NCBI GenBank assembly: GCA_947501635.1
Contig: CANMWT010000002.1
Location: 62,001 to 126,000 of the forward strand
Length of the DNA: 64,000 nucleotides
Origin: an uncultured Roseobacter sp.
GTDB taxonomy: Bacteria > Pseudomonadota > Alphaproteobacteria > Rhodobacterales > Rhodobacteraceae
Direction of reading: 5' to 3'
In this document: positions 51,012-58,248 of the stretch, one piece after another
Layout: each line of letters starts with the position of its first letter
Numbering within the stretch: the first letter of the stretch is position 1
The notes under the pieces: generated by a model
Databases searched by the model: none
What the model saw: the letters and a program-made list of their open reading frames with translations, nothing else
What the model was told of the DNA's origin: nothing
Made by a program: the position numbers and the translations under genes

Positions 51012-52685
51012 TTAACGGGCTGACAGTTTCTCGGGCGCGGCAAGCCACTCACGCCCTTTCAGCATCGCTTGCCAATACACCGGCGGCAGTATCTTTTCTT
51101 TCAACAGCCACGCCAGTCGGCTTGGTTGCGTACCGTCGATCAACCATCGCGGAAAGCTGGGCTGCAAGGTGCCACCATAGCCGAACTCGGCCAGAATGAT
51201 CTTGCCCCGCTCCACCGTCAGGGGGCAAGAACCGTAGCCGTCATATTGCGCCACGGGTGCGCCGCCCTTGATGTCGGCGATGATGTTGTCGGCCACGACA
51301 GGTGCTTGTTTGCGCGCTGCCGCGGCGGTTTTCGCATTCGGGGCATTCATCACGTCACCCAATGACCATATGTTATCAAAGGTCTTGTGCCGCAGTGTCG
51401 CCTGATCGACATCAACCCAGCCCGCAGCATCAGCAAGTGGGGACACGGCGATAAAATCCGGTGCGCATTGCGGTGGCGTAACATGCATCATATCGAACGC
51501 GACTTCGATGCGCTCTACCGCTTTGTCCGGCCTTGACACGTCAAACCAAGCTTTGCGCGCAGGACCGTCGACCGCGACCAGATTGTGAAAGAAATTCAAC
51601 CCGATGTGATACTTATCAATGTATTTCTCCAACGCGGGCACATAGTCTTTGACACCGAATAGGACACCTCCGGCGTTGTGAAACTGGATGTCGATATCCT
51701 CGATTGCGTGGGTCCGGGTCCAATGATCCGCCGACAGGTAGATCGCTTTTTGCGGCGCGCCCGCGCATTTGATTGGCATCGGCGGCTGGGTAAAAACCGC
51801 GCGGCCGGATCTCATACGAGAGACCAGCTCCCATGTGTAGGGTGCCATGTCGTAGCGGTAGTTCGACGTCACGCCGTTGCGCCCAAGCGTGTCGACCAAC
51901 CCCTCGATCCGACCCCAATCCAGTTTGAGCCCCGGGCAAACCACCAGACGCCCGTATTTGACCACGCGGCACCCATCCAGAATGACGGCATCCTGTTCAG
52001 GTTCGAAAGCAGCCGCAGCTGATTTCAACCAACGAACGGATTTCGGGATCAAAGAGCCCATGGTCCGGACTGTGTCTTCCGCCTCAAAAACACCGCCACC
52101 TACCATGGTCCAGCCCGGTTGGTAGTAATGCGCCTCGGCGGGATCAATGACGGCAATCTCCAGTTCCGGCTTGCGTGCCTTGAGGCTGGATGCGACAGCG
52201 ATCCCGGATGCGCCCCCGCCCACGATCACGATATCATAGGTGGCATCCGCCTGCGCCGTCGGGGTCTTGCCGCCATTGGCGATACGGCGGACAACCCCTT
52301 TCATGTCATAGCCCGCTTTCTTGGTCGCGCTCAGGATTTCCGCCAGCGGCAATGACTTGGCCTGCGCGAGCGACCAAAGTGTCGCCGACCGAGTGCCTGT
52401 TCGGCAATAGGCAAGGATCGGCTTGGGTAAAGTATCAAGTGCGTGCTTGAATGCCTGCGCATCCGCGTCCTGCACAATCCCGCCAGAGACTGGTATATAC
52501 CGCATTTCAAGGCCGAGTTTCTCTGCAGTATGCGCCAGTTCCCGGAAGGTCGGTTGATCCGCGCCTTCACCATCGGGCCGGTTACAAATGATAGAGGCAA
52601 TCCCCTTCTCTCGCAGGGCGGCCAGATTTGTTTCGGAAATCTGCGCGGCCACAAAGAATTGTTCGGCGATCTGCTTCATATCCAT
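51012..52685 (-). CDS. Sulfide:quinone oxidoreductase fused to an N-terminal DUF442 phosphatase-like domain
   Basis: The 557-residue protein has two parts. Residues 1-110 are a DUF442 (TIGR01244-type) tyrosine-phosphatase-like domain with a CRTGTRS active-site loop at Cys94, which is also a rhodanese-like persulfide site. From about 150 an FAD-binding oxidoreductase begins (DIVIVGGGASGIAVASSLKA) and carries MPIKCAGAPQKAIYLS, the catalytic-cysteine motif of eukaryotic-type sulfide:quinone oxidoreductases (SQOR). The fused enzyme would oxidise sulfide to persulfide and pass electrons to quinone. It lies between the persulfide dioxygenase and SulP genes. Confidence 0.9.
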   Translation of the reverse strand: MDMKQIAEQFFVAAQISETNLAALREKGIASIICNRPDGEGADQPTFRELAHTAEKLGLEMRYIPVSGGIVQDADAQAFKHALDTLPKPILAYCRTGTRSATLWSLAQAKSLPLAEILSATKKAGYDMKGVVRRIANGGKTPTAQADATYDIVIVGGGASGIAVASSLKARKPELEIAVIDPAEAHYYQPGWTMVGGGVFEAEDTVRTMGSLIPKSVRWLKSAAAAFEPEQDAVILDGCRVVKYGRLVVCPGLKLDWGRIEGLVDTLGRNGVTSNYRYDMAPYTWELVSRMRSGRAVFTQPPMPIKCAGAPQKAIYLSADHWTRTHAIEDIDIQFHNAGGVLFGVKDYVPALEKYIDKYHIGLNFFHNLVAVDGPARKAWFDVSRPDKAVERIEVAFDMMHVTPPQCAPDFIAVSPLADAAGWVDVDQATLRHKTFDNIWSLGDVMNAPNAKTAAAARKQAPVVADNIIADIKGGAPVAQYDGYGSCPLTVERGKIILAEFGYGGTLQPSFPRWLIDGTQPSRLAWLLKEKILPPVYWQAMLKGREWLAAPEKLSAR

Positions 52686-52710
52686 AGCGACGTCTCCTGT
52701 AGGGATGGTT

Positions 52711-53595
52711 TCAGATCGCGTTGACCGGGACCTTGAGCATCGGTTTGCCGTCTTCGGTCTTTGGGACTTCTCCGGCCCGCATGTTGACCTGCAAAGACGG
52801 CAAGATCAGTTTCGGCACATCAAGCGTCGCATCGCGGGCTTCGCGGTTCTTTATGAATTCATCTCTGGTTTGCCCTTGTCCGACATGAATGTTTTCGGCC
52901 TTTTCCTCAGCGACAGTGGTTTCCCACATGATGTCCCGGCCCCCCGGTCCATAGTCGTGACACATAAACAGCCGCATATCGTCAGGCAGGGACAACACTT
53001 TTTGAATACTGTCATAAAGTTCGCCTGCATCCCCACCTGGAAAGTCTGCACGCGCAGAGCCGCCATCAGGCATAAAAAGCGTGTCGCCAACAAATGCGGC
53101 ATCCCCGACAACATGCACCATACACGCGGGTGTGTGGCCCGGCGTGTGTATTGCAAAGGCGTTCAGCCCGCCAATTGAATAGGTGTCTCCATCCTTGAAC
53201 AAACGGTCGAACTGCGACCCGTCGCGCTGGAACTCCGTTCCTTCGTTAAAGACTTTGCCGAAGGTGTCCTGCACAACGGTGATCTGATCGCCGATGCCGA
53301 TTTTTCCACCCAATCTGGATTGGATATAGGGGGCGGCGGACAGGTGATCGGCATGGACGTGGGTTTCGATCAGCCACTCAAGCCTGAGCTTGTGCTTTTC
53401 GATATAGGCTATGATCTCATTCGCATGCTCAAAGGTGATGCGACCAGCCGCGTAATTCAGATCCATCACGGAGTCGATAACAGCACAGGCGTTGGATTTC
53501 TGGTCTGTGACCACATAACTGATCGTATTGGTCAACGGATCGAAAAAGGGCTCAACAGCGGGGTGCATATCCATATTTACGGGGTAGTCAGACAT
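52711..53595 (-). CDS. Metallo-beta-lactamase fold persulfide dioxygenase (ETHE1/BLH type)
   Basis: The 294-residue protein starts MSDYPVNMDMHPAVEPFFDP, typical of the Blh/ETHE1 persulfide dioxygenase group, and has the metal motif THVHADH (78-84) plus later histidine HTPGHTPACM and D in AFVGDTLFMPDGG. The enzyme oxidises glutathione persulfide to sulfite. The ATG at 53595 follows GGAG; the frame extends to 54261 through another gene's region and is rejected upstream. It begins the operon with the SQOR fusion and SulP. Confidence 0.93.
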   Translation of the reverse strand: MSDYPVNMDMHPAVEPFFDPLTNTISYVVTDQKSNACAVIDSVMDLNYAAGRITFEHANEIIAYIEKHKLRLEWLIETHVHADHLSAAPYIQSRLGGKIGIGDQITVVQDTFGKVFNEGTEFQRDGSQFDRLFKDGDTYSIGGLNAFAIHTPGHTPACMVHVVGDAAFVGDTLFMPDGGSARADFPGGDAGELYDSIQKVLSLPDDMRLFMCHDYGPGGRDIMWETTVAEEKAENIHVGQGQTRDEFIKNREARDATLDVPKLILPSLQVNMRAGEVPKTEDGKPMLKVPVNAI

Positions 53596-53651
53596 AGAAA
53601 TCTCCATTGGTAACTTAGGTGTCAGGTTACGTCGGTGCTGCGTTGGTGTCT

Positions 53652-53664
53652 GTGACAAGGTCAC
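53652..53664. promoter_or_regulatory. Short inverted repeat upstream of the persulfide dioxygenase
   Basis: GTGAC-AAG-GTCAC is a perfect 5-bp inverted repeat about 60 bases before the dioxygenase start. It could be an operator; no FNR-type box is seen here. Confidence 0.3.
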
Positions 53665-53731
53665 GCGGGCGTGCCGCCTTTTGCCGGGCAGATCACAGGA
53701 AATACTGCCGCCGCCTCCGCGCGTGCGCGCC

Positions 53732-53941
53732 TCAGACCGGGAAAGTGCCGTTATCAGACGGATCGGAGGCCGGTTCTTCTGCCGGAGCGTCCGGTTCAGG
53801 TACTTCCGGGGCGGTCGCTGGTGCGTCGGGGTCCGTCGGCTGCGGCAGTTCCGGCGTGGCGGGCGAATGCATGGGGTCTTTTGGCATCGGGGCTTCTTGC
53901 GGTGGTTCGGACCCGGATGAATGTGGTTTCTGCATAGCCAT
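53732..53941 (-). CDS. Small proline-rich acidic protein
   Basis: The 69-residue protein (MAMQKPHSSGSEPPQEAPMP at the start, PDAPATAPEVPEPDAPAEEP later) is dominated by proline, glutamate, aspartate and alanine and should be disordered. AAAGGACAG precedes the ATG and an FNR-type box is centred about 60 bases upstream, which argues that it is a real expressed gene. No family or function is recognised; it has no signal peptide or membrane segment. Confidence 0.6.
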   Translation of the reverse strand: MAMQKPHSSGSEPPQEAPMPKDPMHSPATPELPQPTDPDAPATAPEVPEPDAPAEEPASDPSDNGTFPV

Positions 53942-53994
53942 TTTCTGTCCTTTCCAAAACTGCCGACACTATGAGACGCCACGCAGCGGGAAGA

Positions 53995-54008
53995 TTGATC
54001 CGTGTCAA
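53995..54008. promoter_or_regulatory. FNR/FixK box upstream of the proline-rich protein
   Basis: TTGATCCGTGTCAA has a consensus left half and one mismatch on the right. It lies inside the perfect GATTGA-N6-TCAATC palindrome (53993-54010) and is centred about 60 bases before the ATG at 53941. Confidence 0.8.
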
Positions 54009-54068
54009 TCGCTGCCCCGTCGGCTCGGCGTGCGTGCCCTTTTGCGGGGCGCGCCGGGGCCGCAAGTG

Positions 54069-54803
54069 TTAAAGGGGCTCTGTCACTTGCCGGCCCCACC
54101 AGCTGGTTGTGGAAACAGTCCGCCTGACCAGCGGGCTCAGCCCGATCAACAAGATCGCAATGGAAAACAAGCACCAGATCGCGGGCATCTCGTTGGGGTT
54201 GGTTGTAAGGCTTGTCGCCAGCATCGGCCCCGCCACAGCGTGTACGAGCACAAAGCGCCATGCGCCATAGGCCAAAGGCACAAGGAAAGCCACGACCATG
54301 TAGCTGGGAAATCCGGGGTAGGTGCCCATCGCCCGTTCCAGCGGCAGCAAAAGCCCGTTGTATGGTACATCCCAGGCGATGTGCCAGTCACCAGAAACCG
54401 TACACCAGTCCGCGCTGCATAGTGGGCTGCCCGGGCGGCAGGGGCCGGCGAAAGCAAGCGGCGCGATCTGCGCCAGCATGATCAGGCTGGAGAGGGCACA
54501 GGCAGCAAAAACCCAGACCTTCACCCGTCGTTTGACACCGGCAGGCACCAGTTCCATCGCAAACGCATTGATAAAGAAAGGCTGGATCGCAATATGCAGG
54601 TAGGAAAGCACCGTGACGCTTTTGTTAGAGCCCGTACCGCATTGATCGAGCACCATGTACCCCCAGACCTGCAGCGCCTCCATGAGGGTGAAAAACCCCA
54701 GTGTCGACCAGATGGCCGGCGCGCTGCCCTGTCGATACGTCACGACAGTTGCAACTGCGCCCAATCCGGTCATTGCAACCGATGCTTCCACGCTCCAGCA
54801 CAT
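54069..54803 (-). CDS. Multi-pass membrane protein of unknown function
   Basis: The 244-residue protein has about seven membrane helices. It begins MCWSVEASVAMTGLGAVATV, has YLHIAIQPFFINAFAMEL in the middle, and a periplasmic or cytoplasmic loop with three cysteines (CRPGSPLCSADWCTVSGDWH). It resembles uncharacterised seven-helix proteins of the DUF5765 kind, as far as I can recall; no enzyme motif is evident. A near-perfect FNR-type box lies about 55 bases upstream. The cysteine-rich loop and oxygen-type control hint at a redox or metal function, which is inference. Confidence 0.75.
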   Translation of the reverse strand: MCWSVEASVAMTGLGAVATVVTYRQGSAPAIWSTLGFFTLMEALQVWGYMVLDQCGTGSNKSVTVLSYLHIAIQPFFINAFAMELVPAGVKRRVKVWVFAACALSSLIMLAQIAPLAFAGPCRPGSPLCSADWCTVSGDWHIAWDVPYNGLLLPLERAMGTYPGFPSYMVVAFLVPLAYGAWRFVLVHAVAGPMLATSLTTNPNEMPAIWCLFSIAILLIGLSPLVRRTVSTTSWWGRQVTEPL

Positions 54804-54851
54804 ATGTTTCTCCTTATTATTGAAAGACTAACCAGATGGCCCCGCGCGCGA

Positions 54852-54865
54852 TTGACACGTATCAA
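54852..54865. promoter_or_regulatory. FNR/FixK box upstream of the seven-helix membrane protein
   Basis: TTGACACGTATCAA lies in the perfect palindrome GATTGACACGTATCAATC (54850-54867), about 55 bases before the ATG at 54803. It is the most symmetric box in the window. Confidence 0.85.
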
Positions 54866-54917
54866 TCACAGCACCATCCGACCCGTCCGCTGACAGGCTG
54901 GTGACCCTTTGCGATGA

Positions 54918-54931
54918 TTGACCTGCATCAA
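54918..54931. promoter_or_regulatory. FNR/FixK box upstream of the SpoIIAA-like gene
   Basis: TTGACCTGCATCAA lies inside GATTGA-N6-TCAATC (54916-54933), centred about 63 bases before the GTG at 54988. A degenerate second copy, CTGACGGGGATCAG, follows at 54939-54952. Confidence 0.82.
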
Positions 54932-54987
54932 TCGCGCGCTGACGGGGATCAGTCATGGTTCGAGGGACCTTCAGAAGGAGCCTGAAC

Positions 54988-55395
54988 GTGCTTAACGTAT
55001 CGAAACCAGAAGCAAACCGCCTCGATCTTGAATTTTCAGGACATCTGGATGCAGAGGCTATGCGCCTCGCGATCGACACTCTGGTCGAAAATTCACAAGG
55101 CATTTCAAATGGGAAGATGCTCTACAAGATCCTCGATTTTCAAATGCCGACCATGGCCGCACTCGTGGTTGAATTCCAGCAACTGCCAAAACTGCTGAGC
55201 CTTGTCGGCAAGTTCGACAAATGCGCGGTATTGTCCGATGATGCATGGATCCGAACGGCAGCCGAAATCGAAAGTGCAATCATCCCATCCTGTGAAATCA
55301 AGGCCTTTCCGCTGTCCTCAGCCAAAGCTGCGGAAGACTGGCTGGAAGGTACCGGACGCGAAGACAACGAAGAAGCAGACAACTTCCCAGTGTGA
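54988..55395 (+). CDS. SpoIIAA-like (STAS/SEC14-type) protein
   Basis: The 135-residue protein has a STAS-like alpha/beta order: NRLDLEFSGHLDAEAMRLAI, ISNGKMLYKILDFQMPTMAA, FDKCAVLSDDAWIRTAAEIE and IIPSCEIKAFPLSSAKAAED. Single-domain SpoIIAA-like proteins of this kind are widespread but poorly characterised. I chose the GTG at 54988 with AGAAGGAG upstream; the ATG at 54955 lies before the ribosome site. The gene has a strong FNR-type box and is divergent from the seven-helix membrane protein. Confidence 0.85.
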   Translation: MLNVSKPEANRLDLEFSGHLDAEAMRLAIDTLVENSQGISNGKMLYKILDFQMPTMAALVVEFQQLPKLLSLVGKFDKCAVLSDDAWIRTAAEIESAIIPSCEIKAFPLSSAKAAEDWLEGTGREDNEEADNFPV

Positions 55396-55483
55396 CATCA
55401 GTATGGACCATGGGGCGGGTGTCACCTTGCGAAGTGCTCTGCGCCGCCGTGCCGTTCGGTTGTAGATCGCAGTCCCGGTGTTC

Positions 55484-55759
55484 TTAACTGGATCCGCGCG
55501 CTGCTTCCGGGTGTTCGGCGATAAACCCCCGCAAGACGGCAAACAGCTCTTGTGCATGCGCGACATCGCCAGTGTGCAGAGCCGCGCGAATATCGTCACA
55601 GATCATTTCATTTATCTTCTGAGGGCCGTGATGCTCGTGCATCATGTAGTCGCCCATCAGTGTCGCGTCATAGGTGTCTATATGCTCGTGCTCGGCCAAT
55701 GCCTCAATCTCCGCGCGCGTAAGCGCGGACATGTCTTCAATGTCTTCCAGGGTAATCAT
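55484..55759 (-). CDS. Small acidic histidine-rich hypothetical protein
   Basis: The 91-residue protein starts MITLEDIEDMSALTRAEIEA, then LAEHEHIDTYDATLMGDYMM and HEHHGPQKINEMICDDIRAA. It is helical and rich in glutamate and histidine, with an HEHH cluster that could bind a metal. GGAGGACC precedes the ATG at 55759, and an FNR-type box is centred about 66 bases upstream. I recognise no named family. Function unknown. Confidence 0.75.
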   Translation of the reverse strand: MITLEDIEDMSALTRAEIEALAEHEHIDTYDATLMGDYMMHEHHGPQKINEMICDDIRAALHTGDVAHAQELFAVLRGFIAEHPEAARGSS

Positions 55760-55818
55760 TTTTCGGTCCTCCACGACAAGCAGTCACATTGAGTATAGCG
55801 GTCTGAAAATTGCGGCTC

Positions 55819-55832
55819 TTGACCAAACTCAA
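55819..55832. promoter_or_regulatory. FNR/FixK box upstream of the acidic histidine-rich protein
   Basis: TTGACCAAACTCAA matches TTGAN-N4-NTCAA, about 66 bases before the ATG at 55759 on the minus strand. Confidence 0.7.
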
Positions 55833-55896
55833 TTGAACGCTGGTTTTGTTGTGGCATCGCCTTGACCCATCCCAAAACCTGCGCCCGGTCTGCATT

Positions 55897-56721
55897 TCAG
55901 ATGCGGTGCAGAAAAGGCTCCATATCCAGACGGTAGTCTTCGGCGACGCGAAACAGGGTGTCATTGGGTACTTCATACCAGTCTTCGCCATGTGTGATCG
56001 GCTCTGATGCGATTTCAACCGCCTGATAGCTGCGTTGCGGATCATGGTGCACATGGGGGCGATCGCAGATCGGGCAGTCAAAGATACGGTCACGCAACAG
56101 ATAAAAGAGTGACCGGTTCAAGCGAGAGCCAACCAATTGATCGCCGTCTGTCAGAATGACATTCAACCCGACTGGCGCATCCGTGTCGACGTCCGCGCAC
56201 CAGTGCACGACCTGTGTCAGCCCCGTGCGCAATGTCGTCATCAGCCCCTTTTCAGGATGGCGCAAATAAAGACTGAGCAGATAGCGGAACAAATGTTCGC
56301 TGTCGGTCGTTCCACTGATTTCAGACCGGTGGATCGGATCCATCTGCTCCAGCATAAGGGGACGCACCTGTTCAAAGTTCGGGATCGTTCCATTGTGCGC
56401 GAAAATCCAGCGTCCATGGTCAAAGGGGTGCGTGTTTTCCAGACTGGTGCCACCCACAGTCGCGCGCCGTACATGTGCAACCACAGTCTTGGCATAGACC
56501 CGCGCCGCCGTTTTGGTGAAGTGCTCACCATGAAAAGCCGCCCATACCTGTTTTTCCACCAGCGGCAAGCCATCGGCATAGTCCGCAACGCCCCAGCCAT
56601 GTCCGTTGGCGTATCCTTGCATGTCTTCCTTGCTTTGCACCATGAGCGCGTTTTGAGCTTTGACGAGGCTGCATTCGATCTTGGTCGGTTCGTTGGCGTG
56701 CATTGCATAAAGGCGACACAT
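55897..56721 (-). CDS. Class II glutamine amidotransferase family protein
   Basis: The 274-residue protein starts MCRLYAMHANEPT, so Met removal exposes Cys as an N-terminal nucleophile, as in class II (Ntn) amidotransferases. It continues with GHGWGVADYADGLPLVEKQV, VVAHVRRATVGGTSLENTHP followed by FDHGRWIFAHNGTI, and SEISGTTDSEHLFRYLLSL, all typical of YafJ/EgtC-like GATases. The start was set at ATG 56721 to place Cys at position 2; the frame opens at 56751. It is divergent from an ATP-grasp-like gene, sharing a gap with an FNR-type box. It has no synthetase domain of its own; the partner is unknown. Confidence 0.9.
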   Translation of the reverse strand: MCRLYAMHANEPTKIECSLVKAQNALMVQSKEDMQGYANGHGWGVADYADGLPLVEKQVWAAFHGEHFTKTAARVYAKTVVAHVRRATVGGTSLENTHPFDHGRWIFAHNGTIPNFEQVRPLMLEQMDPIHRSEISGTTDSEHLFRYLLSLYLRHPEKGLMTTLRTGLTQVVHWCADVDTDAPVGLNVILTDGDQLVGSRLNRSLFYLLRDRIFDCPICDRPHVHHDPQRSYQAVEIASEPITHGEDWYEVPNDTLFRVAEDYRLDMEPFLHRI

Positions 56722-56777
56722 TGGCGGGGCTCCGTATTCTTGCTGGGACAAAGAATATCAGCTGGCGGCTCTGCCGA

Positions 56778-56791
56778 CTGATTTTGATCAA
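56778..56791. promoter_or_regulatory. FNR/FixK box between the amidotransferase and ATP-grasp-like genes
   Basis: CTGATTTTGATCAA has a perfect right half and one mismatch in the left. It lies about 63 bases from the start at 56721 and 39 from 56824, the latter matching class II activator spacing only if the transcript start is close to the ATG. Confidence 0.65.
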
Positions 56792-56823
56792 TGGCTTCTC
56801 CGAACCGGTGATATGGTCGCCCC

Positions 56824-58248
56824 ATGGATATCCAGTTTCCAGATGCAGCCGACCGTGTTGAAAAAATTGCGGTATCGCTGTTGCGTGATGAGCCCGCATT
56901 TCTGACCTCGCGCGGGTTCGGACCTTGCGTTGCACAGGGCAGGGGGAGGGGACCTGCGCTGCTGCTCGGCGATCAGTCAGAGATCAGCCTGATGTCCAAT
57001 GCCACGCCGTCACATCTTGAATACCGGATGGCTCTGCTCGCCGGCAGCGGTGATCATGTGGTGGTCCGGACGCGCAACCGGGCATTTGAAAACTACCTGT
57101 GCAGCCACCTTGGAGTGTGCGATGTGACCTTCCACGAAGCGCCTGCAGACGGCTTTGCGCCATTGGCGCAGCACCTGCGGACATCCGCATGCTGGGCCAA
57201 AAAAATGGCGGGTATCGCCATGGAAAACGGCGGGCTTACGATCAAGGCATACCTGACCACAGGGCACCTTTGGCATCTGGCGCGGGTCATCGGCGAAAAA
57301 GCAGGCTGTGTGGTGCACGTCTGCGGCCCCGCGCCGCGCGTTGCAAAACGCGCGAACGACAAGCTGTGGTTTACGCGACTGGTGCAGGCTGTTGTTGGCC
57401 CAAGTTCGACGCCGCCCACGCAGGCAGCCTACGGGCCAGCAGCTGCGGCGGCGCTGGTCAAGCGGATCAGTGCGGATGCAGATCAGGTAATCGTCAAAGT
57501 GCCCGACAGTGCAGGATCGGCGGGAAACCTGCGGCTGGAAAGCGCCAGGCTGCGCCATCAGTCCACCGCGGAGATCAGGCATTGGCTGTTGCATCGCTTG
57601 CGTGCGACCGGATGGCAGGACACCTATCCCGTGTTGGTGGGGGTCTGGGACAAAAACGTGATCTGCAGCCCTTCGGTGCAGCTTTGGCTGGGGCATGTGT
57701 CGCAGGGACCTCCGCGCGTGGAGGGGGTGTTCGAGCAGCGGGTTCAAACCAGCGCGGCCACCTTTTCCGGCGCTGTCCCGTCTGACCTGAACCCGGACAT
57801 TCGCGACCGGCTGACCTCGCAGGCGATCCGGGTCGCAGAGGTGTTGCAACGGTTGGGCTATTACGGGCGCTGCAGTTTCGATGCTGTGCTGTGCGCGGGT
57901 GAAGAGCGCGATACGATCCACTGGATCGAGTGTAATGGCCGCTGGGGCGGGGTTTCTTTGCCAATGACCGCCAGCCGTCACCATGCGCCGGCCATCCCGG
58001 CACAACGGCTGGCGATTGTACAGGAACGCAGGCCCGACCTGGATCTTGACATGGGCAGCCTCCTGGAGCGGCTCGGGGATCTGCTGCTGCAAAAGGGCAG
58101 GCGCGAGGATGGTTTGATTGTCATGTCCCCGCCAGATCATGCGGACGGTGCTCTGCTCAACCTCTGTGCCGTGGCACAAAGCCAATCCGCCGCCAACGCC
58201 ATACTAGGTGATGCGATGGACCGGCTCGTGGTAAAGAAGCACCCGTGA
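56824..58248 (+). CDS. ATP-grasp-like (pre-ATP-grasp) protein of unknown function
   Basis: The 474-residue protein has an N-terminal Rossmann-like part with MALLAGSGDHVVVRTRNRAF and VVHVCGPAPRVAKRANDKLW, then an ATP-grasp-like part: ADQVIVKVPDSAGSAGNLRL (phosphate loop), and the C-terminal metal-ligand region FDAVLCAGEERDTIHWIECN followed by GRWGG. ATP-grasp ligases join a carboxylate to an amine or thiol. The family match is from motif pattern and length only. Its last codons overlap the flavocytochrome gene, and it faces a class II amidotransferase across an FNR-type box. Confidence 0.7.
   Translation: MDIQFPDAADRVEKIAVSLLRDEPAFLTSRGFGPCVAQGRGRGPALLLGDQSEISLMSNATPSHLEYRMALLAGSGDHVVVRTRNRAFENYLCSHLGVCDVTFHEAPADGFAPLAQHLRTSACWAKKMAGIAMENGGLTIKAYLTTGHLWHLARVIGEKAGCVVHVCGPAPRVAKRANDKLWFTRLVQAVVGPSSTPPTQAAYGPAAAAALVKRISADADQVIVKVPDSAGSAGNLRLESARLRHQSTAEIRHWLLHRLRATGWQDTYPVLVGVWDKNVICSPSVQLWLGHVSQGPPRVEGVFEQRVQTSAATFSGAVPSDLNPDIRDRLTSQAIRVAEVLQRLGYYGRCSFDAVLCAGEERDTIHWIECNGRWGGVSLPMTASRHHAPAIPAQRLAIVQERRPDLDLDMGSLLERLGDLLLQKGRREDGLIVMSPPDHADGALLNLCAVAQSQSAANAILGDAMDRLVVKKHP

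Noticed and set aside
53596-54261. An N-terminal extension of the persulfide dioxygenase frame
   Set aside because: It is arginine-rich, spans the proline-rich gene and the FNR box, and the family start MSDYPVN fits 53595.
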